Notes under the pieces: generated by a model
Databases searched by the model: none
The model's input: the letters and a program-made list of their open reading frames with translations, nothing else
Told to the model about the DNA's origin: nothing
Made by a program: the position numbers and the translations under genes
Shown: one piece after another, positions 33,066-41,874 of the stretch
How positions within the stretch are numbered: position 1 is the stretch's first letter
Layout: the number at the start of each line of letters is the position of its first letter
Assembly: GCF_049446075.1 (NCBI RefSeq)
Contig: NZ_JBMSEB010000001.1
Span: forward strand, 1,674,001 to 1,738,000
DNA length: 64,000 nt
Origin: Humibacter sp049446075
GTDB lineage: Bacteria; Actinomycetota; Actinomycetes; Actinomycetales; Microbacteriaceae
Reading direction: 5' to 3'

Positions 33066-36000
33066 ATGAGCGACGTGCTCGAGCGTTTCTCCCCCGCCAC
33101 CCGCGCGTGGTTCGAGGGGGCGTTCGACGCGCCCACCTCGGCCCAGATCGGCGCGTGGGATGCCATCTCCCGCGGCGAGAACACACTCGTGATCGCGCCG
33201 ACCGGTTCGGGCAAGACGCTCGCGTCGTTCCTCTGGTCTATCGACCGACTGATGCACGAGGGCGCGCAGGATGCTGCCGCAGAGGTCTCGAAGGCCGACG
33301 GGTCGAAGGCCGAGGCGTCGAAGGCCGAGGCGAAGCGCGCGCGAGGGACGCGCATCCTCTATATCTCGCCCCTGAAGGCACTCGGCGTCGATGTTGAGCG
33401 CAACCTTCGGTCGCCACTGGTCGGCATCACCCAGACCACGAAGCGCCTCGGTGCGGAGCCACCGCACGTCACGGTCGGAGTGCGCAGCGGCGACACGCCG
33501 GCGAGCGACAGGCGGGCGCTGCTGACCAAGCCGCCCGACATCCTGATCACAACGCCCGAGTCGCTCTTCCTCATGCTCACTTCCCAGGCGCGGGAGACGC
33601 TGGCGACGGTGCAGACCGTGATCGTCGACGAGGTGCACGCCGTGGCGGCGACGAAACGCGGAGCCCATTTGGCCGTGTCGCTCGAACGGCTGGATGCAAT
33701 GCTGCCGAAGCCCGCGCAGAGGGTGGGCCTCTCGGCGACAGTGCGTCCAGCTGAGGAGGTCGCTCGTTTCCTCGGCGGCCGCAGTCCCGTGACGATCGTC
33801 TCCCCGCCTTCGCAGAAGCGGTTCGACCTGAAGGTGGTCGTGCCGGTCGAGGACATGACGGCTCTGAGTCCTGCGGCGCACGACGACGATCAGGCGCCGC
33901 AGGGCGGCTCGATCTGGCCGCACGTCGAGCAGGCCATCGTGGATCGGGTGCTCGAGCACCGGTCGTCGATCGTGTTCGCCAACTCACGTCGGCTGGCCGA
34001 GCGCCTCACCGCCCGGATGAACGAGATCTACGAGGAGCGGCTGGCGGATGCCGCGGAGAGCGGCAGGACGGATTCGCCGAGCGAAGCCGGCCCTGCACTT
34101 GAGACGGGCAGCACCGAGCAGACGAACGCGGCGACCCGCCGCAGACCCCGCCGACCTCCGGCCGAACTGATCGGCGGTTCGGGACAGACGCGCGGAAGCA
34201 GCGCGGCGGCATCCATGGAGCCTTGGGCCGTCAGCACGATCGTCGAAGAGCGAAGGCAGCCCAGGGAGTGGACGAGCGGCTCACACGAGGCGACGCATTC
34301 CGAATCGGGCATATTGGCAAGGGCCCACCACGGGTCCGTGAGCAAAGAGCAGCGCGCCGTCATCGAGGATGACCTGAAGACCGGCCGCCTGCGCTGTGTG
34401 GTCGCCACGAGCAGCCTCGAACTCGGCATCGACATGGGCGAGGTCGACCTCGTGGTTCAGGTCGAGGCTCCGCCGTCCGTCGCCAGTGGACTGCAGAGGG
34501 TCGGCCGAGCGGGCCACCAGGTAGGCGAGGTGTCGAAGGGGGTGATGTTCCCGAAGCATCGCTCCGACCTGATCAACTCGGCTGTCGCGAGCGAGCGCAT
34601 GGTCGCAGGGTTGATCGAGGAGCTGAAGATTCCGGCGAACCCGCTCGACATCCTCGCGCAGCAGACCATCGCGGCAACCGCCCTCGACCCTGAGGATGTC
34701 GACGGTTGGTTCGACACCGTGCGCCGCAGTGCCCCGTTCGCCACACTCCCGCGCAGCGCGTTCGACGCCACGCTCGACCTCATCTCCGGCCGCTACCCCA
34801 GTGACGAGTTCGCCGAACTGCGGCCGCGCGTGGTGTGGGACAGGGACCGGGGCATCCTCACAGCCCGCCCCGGCGCCCAGCGTCTGGCCGTCACGAGCGG
34901 GGGCACCATCCCCGACCGCGGCCTCTTCGGTGTGTACATGGTCGGCACGGGCGACGAGACGAACCCTGCGAAGGGCGGCCGGCGGGTCGGCGAGCTCGAC
35001 GAGGAGATGGTGTACGAGTCCCGGGTGGGCGACGTCTTCGCTCTCGGAGCGACGAGCTGGCGCATCCAGGAGATCACGCACGACCGGGTGCTCGTCAGTC
35101 CGGCATTCGGCGAGCCCGGGCGGCTGCCGTTCTGGAAGGGCGACGGTATCGGACGTCCCTCCGAACTGGGCGAGGCGGTCGGCGGGTTCGTGCGCGAGGT
35201 GTCGCAGGCATCCGAGAAGGATGCGCGTGCGCGCGCAACGGCAGCGGGTCTCGACCCGCTCGCGACGGCCAACCTGCTCGCCTACCTGGACGATCAGAAG
35301 AAGGCGACGGGTCACCTGCCGACGGACCGCACGCTCGTCGCCGAACGCTTCAGGGACGAGCTGGGCGACTGGCGCATCGTGTTGCATTCCCCTTACGGCA
35401 TGCAAGTGCACGCGCCGTGGGCGCTGGCCGTCGCGGCCCGGGTGCGCGAGCGACTGGGCATCGATGGTTCCTGCATCGCAAGCGACGACGGCGTCATCGT
35501 GCGCATCCCCGATACGGAGTCCGAACCTCCTGGCGCCGATCTGTTCGTGTTCGAGCCCGACGAGCTCGAACAGCTGGTCACCGACGAGGTCGGCGGCTCG
35601 GCCTTGTTCGCGTCTCGCTTCCGTGAGTGCGCCGCTCGTGCGCTGCTTCTTCCGAAGTACAACCCGGGCAAGCGGTCGCCGCTGTGGCAGCAGCGGCAGA
35701 AGGCGGCGCAGCTGCTGGATGTCGCGCGCAAGCATCCGCAGTTCCCGATCATCCTCGAGACCATGCGCGAGTGCCTCCAGGATGTCTACGATCTACCATC
35801 GCTGCGCCGCATCGCCGCGCGGATCGGGTCCAGAGACATCCACATAGTGGAGGTGGGCACCGAGGAGGCGTCGCCGTTCGCCCGCTCGCTCATGTTCGGC
35901 TACGTGGCGGCGTTCATGTACGAGGGCGACACACCGTTGGCCGAGCGGCGCGCTGCTGCGCTTTCGGTGGATGCCTCGCTGCTGTCCGAACTGCTCGGGC

Positions 36001-37997
36001 GCGCGGAACTGCGGGAACTGCTCGACCCGGCGGTGATCGAACGCGTCGAGCGCGAGGTGCAGCGGCTCACACCGGAGCGGCGCATGTCAGGGCTCGAGGG
36101 CGCCGCAGACCTGCTTCGCCTGCTCGGGCCGCTCACCGTCGACGAGGTGGCGGAGCGCTGGTCCCGCCGCCGCGGGTCGAGTAGCGACGCCGAAGGCGCC
36201 ACCCCCCACCGCGGGTTGAGTAGCGACGCCGAAGGTCCCTCGGCTCCGCCGCCCACTCAACCCGCAGAAGCACACCCGGACCCCGCCGATGCCCGCGCCG
36301 TTCTCGACGAGCTCGTCGCCGCAAAACGTGCCCTGCGCGTGACCATCGCCGGCGCCGAGCGATACGCGGCCATCGAAGACGCGTCGCGGCTGCGCGATGC
36401 TCTCGGCGTTCCGTTGCCGATCGGCGTGCCGACCGCGTTCGTCGAGCCCGTCGCCGATCCGCTCGGCGACCTGATCGGCCGCTTCGCCCGCACGCACGGT
36501 CCGTTCGTGGTCAGCGACGCCGCGTCCCGCTTCGGTCTCGGCGCAGCCGTTGTTCACGATGCCCTGCGCCGCCTCTCCCAGGACAGGCGCATCACCGAGG
36601 GCGAGTTCCGCCCGAACGCGAGCGGAACCGAATGGTGCGACGCGGAGGTGCTGCGCCGCATCCGGCGCCTGTCGCTCGCTGCACTGCGGCACGAGGTCGA
36701 GCCCGTCGACCAGAAGACGTTCGCGCGGTTCCTTCCGGACTGGCAGCACGTGGGTGGTGGGCTTCGCGGCGTGGATGGCGTGGCATCCGTCATCGAGCAG
36801 CTCGCGGGGACACGCATCCCGGCCTCCGCGTGGGAGAGCCTGATCCTGCCCTCGCGCGTTGCCGACTATCAGCCGGCCATGCTCGACGAGCTGACGGCGA
36901 GCGGCGAGGTGTTGTGGACGGGAGGCGGCTCGCTCCCCGGAAACGACGGCTGGGTGAGCCTGCATCTCGCAGACAGCGCGCCGCTCACCATGGCGCCGCC
37001 GCCCGAGCACGCCACCGACGAGCTGGAGCGCGAGGTGCTCGCGGCGCTGGGTGCGGGCGGCGCATTCTTCTTCCGGCAGCTCTCGGATGCCGTCGGTTCG
37101 CTCGACGACGCGGCGCTTGCGACCGCTCTCTGGGATCTCGTCTGGTCGGGCCTGATCACGAACGACACGTTCGCCCCTCTTCGCGCCCTCACCGGGGGCA
37201 GTGGGGCGCACAAGCCGCAACGGTCGGCTCCGCGCGGCCGCACCCACGTGCCGCGTGCGTACGGCCGCCCTGCCGCATCGTTCCGGCCGGCACCCGTTCG
37301 CTCCGGACCGCCGACCACGGCCGGGCGCTGGTCGATCCTTCCGCTCGCCGAGACGGATGCGACGGTGCGCGCCAAGGCCGTCGCCGAGACGCTCCTCGAG
37401 CGCTACGGCGTCGTGACCCGCGGCAGCGTGATGTCTGAGAACCAGCCCGGCGGATTCGCGCTCGCATACCGCGTGCTCAGCGGCTTCGAGGAGTCCGGCC
37501 GCGCCCGGCGTGGATACTTCGTCGAGACTCTCGGCGCGGCGCAGTTCTCCACGAGCGCGACCGTGGACCGCCTGCGCACGTTCACGCTCGACTCGACACT
37601 CGAGCCGCCACGCAAAGCCGTCGCACTCGCCGCGACCGACCCCGCGAACCCGTACGGGGCCGCGCTGCCGTGGCCGCAGGCATCCGCAGCGGGCGGTGCC
37701 GTCTCGGCAACGGGCCATCGCCCGGGGCGCAAGGCAGGGGCCATCGTGGTGCTGGTGGATGGGGCGCTCGTGCTCTACGTCGAACGCGGAGGCAAGACGA
37801 CGCTGTTGTTCGACCGGGACGAAGACGTCGTGCTGCCCGCCGCGCGCGCTCTGGCCGACGTCATCCGCCGCGGCCGCATCAGCACCCTCACCATCGAGAC
37901 GGTCGGTGGCGACTTCGTGCTCGGTACGCCGTTCGGCGAGGCGCTCGTCGCGGCCGGGTTCGGTGCAACGCCGCGCGGTTTGAGGTTGCGGTCATGA
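33066..37997 (+). CDS. lhr: Large ATP-dependent helicase Lhr
   Basis: A 1643-residue superfamily-2 3'-5' helicase. The Lhr core has Walker A APTGSGKTLASFLWSI, Ia YISPLKALGVDVERNL, TTPESLFLML, motif II VDEVHAVAATKRGAHL, III GLSATVRP, IV IVFANSRRLAERLTARM, V VVATSSLELGIDMGEVDLVVQVE and VI QRVGRAGHQVG. The Lhr winged-helix (about 500-860) and long C-terminal extension (about 870-1643) follow. Two disordered inserts are seen: Glu/Ala/Lys repeats near residue 80 and the repeat-encoded stretch at about 1036-1067. It is followed by nei, as lhr is in mycobacteria, fitting a repair role. ATG 33066 starts the fold; 33048 is an alternative. Confidence 0.95.
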   Translation: MSDVLERFSPATRAWFEGAFDAPTSAQIGAWDAISRGENTLVIAPTGSGKTLASFLWSIDRLMHEGAQDAAAEVSKADGSKAEASKAEAKRARGTRILYISPLKALGVDVERNLRSPLVGITQTTKRLGAEPPHVTVGVRSGDTPASDRRALLTKPPDILITTPESLFLMLTSQARETLATVQTVIVDEVHAVAATKRGAHLAVSLERLDAMLPKPAQRVGLSATVRPAEEVARFLGGRSPVTIVSPPSQKRFDLKVVVPVEDMTALSPAAHDDDQAPQGGSIWPHVEQAIVDRVLEHRSSIVFANSRRLAERLTARMNEIYEERLADAAESGRTDSPSEAGPALETGSTEQTNAATRRRPRRPPAELIGGSGQTRGSSAAASMEPWAVSTIVEERRQPREWTSGSHEATHSESGILARAHHGSVSKEQRAVIEDDLKTGRLRCVVATSSLELGIDMGEVDLVVQVEAPPSVASGLQRVGRAGHQVGEVSKGVMFPKHRSDLINSAVASERMVAGLIEELKIPANPLDILAQQTIAATALDPEDVDGWFDTVRRSAPFATLPRSAFDATLDLISGRYPSDEFAELRPRVVWDRDRGILTARPGAQRLAVTSGGTIPDRGLFGVYMVGTGDETNPAKGGRRVGELDEEMVYESRVGDVFALGATSWRIQEITHDRVLVSPAFGEPGRLPFWKGDGIGRPSELGEAVGGFVREVSQASEKDARARATAAGLDPLATANLLAYLDDQKKATGHLPTDRTLVAERFRDELGDWRIVLHSPYGMQVHAPWALAVAARVRERLGIDGSCIASDDGVIVRIPDTESEPPGADLFVFEPDELEQLVTDEVGGSALFASRFRECAARALLLPKYNPGKRSPLWQQRQKAAQLLDVARKHPQFPIILETMRECLQDVYDLPSLRRIAARIGSRDIHIVEVGTEEASPFARSLMFGYVAAFMYEGDTPLAERRAAALSVDASLLSELLGRAELRELLDPAVIERVEREVQRLTPERRMSGLEGAADLLRLLGPLTVDEVAERWSRRRGSSSDAEGATPHRGLSSDAEGPSAPPPTQPAEAHPDPADARAVLDELVAAKRALRVTIAGAERYAAIEDASRLRDALGVPLPIGVPTAFVEPVADPLGDLIGRFARTHGPFVVSDAASRFGLGAAVVHDALRRLSQDRRITEGEFRPNASGTEWCDAEVLRRIRRLSLAALRHEVEPVDQKTFARFLPDWQHVGGGLRGVDGVASVIEQLAGTRIPASAWESLILPSRVADYQPAMLDELTASGEVLWTGGGSLPGNDGWVSLHLADSAPLTMAPPPEHATDELEREVLAALGAGGAFFFRQLSDAVGSLDDAALATALWDLVWSGLITNDTFAPLRALTGGSGAHKPQRSAPRGRTHVPRAYGRPAASFRPAPVRSGPPTTAGRWSILPLAETDATVRAKAVAETLLERYGVVTRGSVMSENQPGGFALAYRVLSGFEESGRARRGYFVETLGAAQFSTSATVDRLRTFTLDSTLEPPRKAVALAATDPANPYGAALPWPQASAAGGAVSATGHRPGRKAGAIVVLVDGALVLYVERGGKTTLLFDRDEDVVLPAARALADVIRRGRISTLTIETVGGDFVLGTPFGEALVAAGFGATPRGLRLRS
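36172..36265. repeat. REP-like repeat arm lying in frame inside lhr
   Basis: A 25-bp block beginning GCGGGTCGAGTAGCGACGCC (36172-36196) recurs with one change at 36211-36235, 39 bp (13 codons) later. The second copy closes as an inverted repeat: GCGGGTTGAG (36211-36220) pairs perfectly with CTCAACCCGC (36256-36265). The GGGTTGAGTAGC arm is the one found in intergenic elements at 44867-44978 and 55757-55860. It encodes RGSSSDAEG and RGLSSDAEG repeats. Confidence 0.8.
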
Positions 37998-38032
37998 CCA
38001 TCGAGGCCACGCGCAGGCCCACTGCCGATCAG

Positions 38033-38093
38033 TTGCGCCACATTGCTGGGACTGCGCCACGTTACCTGGCGCAGTCGCGACGAAGTGGCGCAA
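38033..38093. repeat. Nested quasi-palindrome between lhr and nei
   Basis: Outer arms TTGCGCCAC (38033-38041) and GTGGCGCAA (38085-38093) enclose an inner hairpin GACTGCGCCA-CGTTACC-TGGCGCAGTC (38050-38076, 10-bp stem). GCGCCA or its complement thus occurs four times in 61 bp. It starts 36 bp after lhr and ends 31 bp before nei, so it could terminate lhr transcription or be a mobile palindrome. Confidence 0.85.
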
Positions 38094-38123
38094 GCGCACG
38101 GTCACGGATGCGAAGCCGGCCGG

Positions 38124-38900
38124 ATGCCTGAGGGCGACTCCGTCTATCGCCAGGCCCGCATGCTGAACGACGCTCTCGCGGGTGCCGTGCTCACCAGGTG
38201 CGACCTCAGGGTTCCCGCCTTCGCCACCGTCGACCTGAGCGGCCAACTGGTGCGTGGCGCCGTCAGCCGGGGCAAACATCTGCTGATCCGTGTCGGAGAG
38301 CACACGATCCACAGCCATCTGAAGATGGAGGGCGAGTGGCGCGTCTACGCGCCAGGCGAGCCGTGGCGGCGCCCCGCTTTCCAGGCCAGGGCCGTGCTGG
38401 CGACCTCGACCGCTCAGGCGATCGGCTTCGAGCTCGGGTTGCTCGAGGTGCTCCACACCGCGCGCGAGGCGGAAGCGGTCGGCTACCTCGGCCCCGATCT
38501 GCTCGGCCCCGACTGGGACGAACGGGAGGCGGTGCGGCGATTGACACGGCATCCCGACGTGCCCATCGCAGTCGCCCTGCTCGACCAGCGCAACCTGGCG
38601 GGTCTCGGCAACGAGTACGTCAACGAAGTCTGCTTCGTGCGGGGAGTACTCCCGACGCGGCCGGTACGCGAGGTCGACCTGCCGAAGACGGTCGCCCTCG
38701 CGCACCGGATGATCGTGGCCAACAAAGACCGCGCCATCCGCACCACCACGGGTGAGACGCGTCGCGGCCGTACGTCGTATGTGCACCGGAGGGAAGGGAT
38801 GCCGTGCCGCCGATGCGGCACGGCCATCCAGCGGATGCGGCTGGGCCGCAACGAACTGGAACTGCGCGAGACCTGGTACTGCCCGGTCTGCCAGACCTGA
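38124..38900 (+). CDS. nei: Fpg/Nei-family DNA glycosylase-AP lyase
   Basis: A 258-residue base-excision enzyme that removes oxidised bases and cuts the abasic site. The N-terminal MPEGDSV gives the catalytic Pro2/Glu3 pair; SRGKHLLIRVGEHTIHSHLKMEGEWRV is the core Lys-containing block. The helix-2-turn-helix (LLDQRNLAGLGNEYVNEVCFVRGV) has the conserved Asn. The C-terminal zinc finger CRRCGTAIQRMRLGRNELELRETWYCPVCQ is complete with four Cys. PEGDS (rather than PELPE) points to the Nei/endonuclease VIII branch. Downstream of lhr as in mycobacteria. Confidence 0.93.
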   Translation: MPEGDSVYRQARMLNDALAGAVLTRCDLRVPAFATVDLSGQLVRGAVSRGKHLLIRVGEHTIHSHLKMEGEWRVYAPGEPWRRPAFQARAVLATSTAQAIGFELGLLEVLHTAREAEAVGYLGPDLLGPDWDEREAVRRLTRHPDVPIAVALLDQRNLAGLGNEYVNEVCFVRGVLPTRPVREVDLPKTVALAHRMIVANKDRAIRTTTGETRRGRTSYVHRREGMPCRRCGTAIQRMRLGRNELELRETWYCPVCQT

Positions 38901-38988
38901 TCCGGCGTCGGGACCGCCCCATCGCACCCCGCGCCGGGTGGCGCGGGGTGCTTGCGCCGGGTGGCGCGGGGGCCCTGAGCCGGACCCC

Positions 38989-40212
38989 TCAGGCCGCGGG
39001 ACCGGAGGTCAGTGTCACGGTTGCACTGTGCGAAGCACCGGATGCATCCGTCCAGGTGACCGCGACCGAGTCGCCCGGCTTGTAGTTCGCGAGCACCGAA
39101 GTGAGGTCAGCGGACGAGCTCACTGCCGTGCCGTTGACCGCCGTGATCGTCGAACCCGCCACGATTCCGGCAGATGCCGCCGGCGTTCCGTTGAGGACTG
39201 CGCCGACCTGGGCGCCCTGTACCTGGGTCTGGGTGCCATTGCTGTAGCCGTTCCCGTTCAGTGAGCCGGGATACCCGGACGCACCACCAACGCTCGAGTC
39301 GCTCGATGCGACCTCGACGCCGAGGAAGGCGGGAAGCCCGATCCTGACGTTCGCAGTGGCCTGCCCCGATTCGATCTGCTTCACGACGGCGAGGGCCGCC
39401 TGAACGGGGATCGCGTAGCCGTCCGAGACGCTCTGGTCGGATGAGGCGGCGGTGTCGATCCCCACGACCTCGCCTTGCGAGTCGAGCAACGGCCCACCCG
39501 AGTCGCCGGCCTGGATGCCGGCGTTCGTCTCGATGAGCCCGGTCAGGGTTTCGGACGAGACGGCGCCCTCGGCCGCGGTCGTGATCGATTTGCCGGTTCC
39601 CGTGATCTGGCCGTCTGCGGCGACCAGGCTGCCCGTACCGCCGGCATTCCCCACGGCCGTCACGTTGTCGCCGACGTTGACGCTTCCGGTGTCCAGCGTC
39701 GCAGTCGCCAGTCCCGATGCTCCGCTGAGCTCGAGAACCGCGATGTCGTCCGCGGCATCCGTGCCGACCACGCTCGCCTTGTAGCTCGCTCCCGTCGATG
39801 GGATCGTCACCGTGATGCTGGTCGAGCCCTCGACCACGTGGTTGTTGGTGAGGATCTCTCCCGAGCTCGTGAGCACGATGCCGGTTCCGGCGGCCTCGGC
39901 ACCCTGATACGCGAGGTCGGTGTCGATCACGACGACGCCCTTCTGCTCGTTCGCTGTAGCGGTCTGCGAGCTTCCGGTTGCCCCCGAGGTGCCGGACGAG
40001 CCGGTACTTCCCGAGCCCGTGCCCGCGCCGCCCGAGGCGCCATAGCCCGCGCGCTCGGCCGCCGACTGTGCTGCCGCCTGCGAGAAGGCCGTAGCGATGT
40101 TCTCCACCGTCACCGCACTTGCCGCAACTCCCGCCAGTCCGAAGGCGACGGATGCCGCAACAGCGGCCGTGATCCAGCCTGCGGTGCGTCGTTTTGTCGT
40201 GTTGTTGTGCAT
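38989..40212 (-). CDS. HtrA/DegP-like secreted serine protease with PDZ domain
   Basis: A 407-residue envelope protease. The N-terminus KRRTAGWITAAVAASVAFGLAGVAASAV is a signal or anchor, followed by a Gly/Ser/Thr-rich linker (residues about 50-90). Trypsin-like catalytic residues are visible: His in ILTNNHVVEG, Asp in DAADDIAVLELS, Ser in QAGDSGGPLLDSQGEVVG. A C-terminal PDZ domain has GAVLNGTPAASAGIVAGSTITAVNG. It probably degrades misfolded secreted proteins. ATG 40212 begins the charged N-region. Confidence 0.92.
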   Translation of the reverse strand: MHNNTTKRRTAGWITAAVAASVAFGLAGVAASAVTVENIATAFSQAAAQSAAERAGYGASGGAGTGSGSTGSSGTSGATGSSQTATANEQKGVVVIDTDLAYQGAEAAGTGIVLTSSGEILTNNHVVEGSTSITVTIPSTGASYKASVVGTDAADDIAVLELSGASGLATATLDTGSVNVGDNVTAVGNAGGTGSLVAADGQITGTGKSITTAAEGAVSSETLTGLIETNAGIQAGDSGGPLLDSQGEVVGIDTAASSDQSVSDGYAIPVQAALAVVKQIESGQATANVRIGLPAFLGVEVASSDSSVGGASGYPGSLNGNGYSNGTQTQVQGAQVGAVLNGTPAASAGIVAGSTITAVNGTAVSSSADLTSVLANYKPGDSVAVTWTDASGASHSATVTLTSGPAA

Positions 40213-40379
40213 GATCGTGGTTCCATTCCGGGTCGATTCAATGCATCAAGTGCAACTCGCGAGAACACGAAAGCTCTTTGTCTGCTCCATGCGGTTTCTA
40301 TGAATGGTGGGTGGTTCTTGAGTGTTTCCTATGCTGGGTCCGCTGGGAGCCGGACCTGACGCCGGAACCCTCCTTCTCC

Positions 40380-40409
40380 TTGACAGAGCGGCGTTCGCTT
40401 CTCTAACCT
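40380..40409 (+). promoter_or_regulatory. Promoter of the GH5 operon
   Basis: TTGACA (40380-40385), an 18-bp spacer and TAACCT (40404-40409) form a near-consensus SigA promoter. Transcription would start near 40416, about 30 nt before the GH5 ATG. Confidence 0.65.
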
Positions 40410-40432
40410 GCAGAAACAATTCGTGATAGATA

Positions 40433-40444
40433 CGAAAGGTTTCG
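40433..40444. promoter_or_regulatory. Operator-like palindrome CGAAAGGTTTCG overlapping the GH5 ribosome binding site
   Basis: A perfect-armed palindrome, CGAAA-GG-TTTCG, ends one base before the ATG of the GH5 gene. Its AAAGG also serves as the Shine-Dalgarno sequence. A second inverted repeat, TTCGT (40420-40424) / ACGAA (40432-40436), overlaps it. Similar GAAA/TTTC boxes occur near the LacI gene and the sugar importer. Confidence 0.6.
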
Positions 40445-40445
40445 C

Positions 40446-41873
40446 ATGCCCCAGACACCCCCATCGGGATTCGTCCGCACCGACGGCACTCGGTTTCTCG
40501 ACGGACACGGTGTTCCGATCCGCTTCACCGGCGTCTGCGTCGGGGGTTGGCTGAACATGGAGAACTTCGTCACGGGCTACGCCGCGAACGAGTCCATGAT
40601 GCGTGCAGCCGTACGGCGGGTGATCGGCGACGACCGCGCCGATCGCTTCTTCGAGCGGCTCCTGACCGCGTTCTACGGCGAGTCCGACGCGCGCTTTCTC
40701 GGCGAACTCGGCATGACGATCATCCGCATACCGGTGAACTACCGGCACTTCGAGTCGGATGCCCGGCCGTTCGAGATCCTGCCGACGGCCTTCGATCACC
40801 TCGATCGCGCCATCGAGGCCTCCGGCCGGCACGGGATCTACTCGATCATCGATCTGCACGCGCTCCCCGGCAGCCAGAATCACCACTGGCACTCCGACAA
40901 CGAGACGCACCTGCCGCACCTGTGGCAGCATCCGCACTTCCAGGACCGCGTCGAGAACATCTGGAAGGCCATCGCAGAGCACTACAAGAACAACACCTGG
41001 GTGGCCGGCTACAACCTGATGAACGAGCCCGCCGACGAGTCGCGCGAGGTCGTCGGCCCGCTGTACCGGCGGCTGTTCGAGGCCGTGCGGGCCATCGACC
41101 CGCACCACACGATCTTCCTCGACGGCAACACGTATTCCACCGAGTTCGACATGTTCGATGCCGAGCCGTGGGAGAACACTGTGTACTCGCTGCACGACTA
41201 CGTGGCGGCCGGCCTTGGCCGCGGCGGGGACTACCCCGGCTACACGGACGGGGTCTGGATCGACCGCGACTACGCCTACCAGAAGTTCCTGCAGCGGTCC
41301 GAGTACGCCAGGAGAACCGGCACGCCCATCATGGTCGGCGAATTCGCACCCATCTACACGGACGACGAGCGCAAGGATGCCATGCGCAGGCAGATCCTCG
41401 CCGACCAGCTCGAGATCTACCGCGACAACGACGTGAGCTGGACGAGCTGGATGTACAAGGATGTCGGCCGCCAGGGCCTCGTGCGGGTCACCGCCGACTC
41501 GCCGTATCGCCGTCGATTCGACACGTTCATCGCGAAGAAGAACCGCCTCGCCGCCGATCAATGGGGAAGCGATCGGCTGGGCGGCGAGGGCGTGCGGGAG
41601 GTCAGTCAGGCAGTGCAGGATCTCGTGGCCCGCGAGTTCCCCGGCTTCGACCCCTACCCGTGGGGACGTTTCGACTGGGTGGCGACGCTGCTCAACAATG
41701 TGTTGCTCGCGCAGCCTCTCGCGCAGGAGTACGCGGACCTGCTCAAGGGTTTGCACGACGACGAGCTCGACGCGCTCGCAGATTCGTTCACTTTCGAGCA
41801 ATGTGCAGTAGCAGAGAGCCTTCGGGATCAATTGGTCGCCGGGCAAGACTCAGCGCCCGCTCGGACGGCCTGA
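40446..41873 (+). CDS. Intracellular GH5-family glycoside hydrolase
   Basis: A 475-residue TIM-barrel glycosidase. Family signs are FTGVCVGGWLNMENF, GMTIIRIPVNYRHFE, YSIIDLHALPGSQNHHWHSDN, the acid/base Glu of VAGYNLMNEPADES, DPHHTIFLDGNTY, VYSLHDYVA, the nucleophile Glu of TPIMVGEFAPIY and SWTSWMYKDVG. No signal peptide is present, so it likely cleaves short glucan or mannan-type oligosaccharides after import. A helical C-terminal extension of about 90 residues is not part of the barrel. It heads a two-gene operon with the alcohol dehydrogenase (1-bp gap). Confidence 0.88.
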   Translation: MPQTPPSGFVRTDGTRFLDGHGVPIRFTGVCVGGWLNMENFVTGYAANESMMRAAVRRVIGDDRADRFFERLLTAFYGESDARFLGELGMTIIRIPVNYRHFESDARPFEILPTAFDHLDRAIEASGRHGIYSIIDLHALPGSQNHHWHSDNETHLPHLWQHPHFQDRVENIWKAIAEHYKNNTWVAGYNLMNEPADESREVVGPLYRRLFEAVRAIDPHHTIFLDGNTYSTEFDMFDAEPWENTVYSLHDYVAAGLGRGGDYPGYTDGVWIDRDYAYQKFLQRSEYARRTGTPIMVGEFAPIYTDDERKDAMRRQILADQLEIYRDNDVSWTSWMYKDVGRQGLVRVTADSPYRRRFDTFIAKKNRLAADQWGSDRLGGEGVREVSQAVQDLVAREFPGFDPYPWGRFDWVATLLNNVLLAQPLAQEYADLLKGLHDDELDALADSFTFEQCAVAESLRDQLVAGQDSAPARTA

Positions 41874-41874
41874 C

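Noticed and set aside
36168..36265. A frameshift or separate gene within lhr at the repeat insert
   Set aside because: The insert keeps the reading frame through both repeat copies and helicase C-terminal sequence continues normally.
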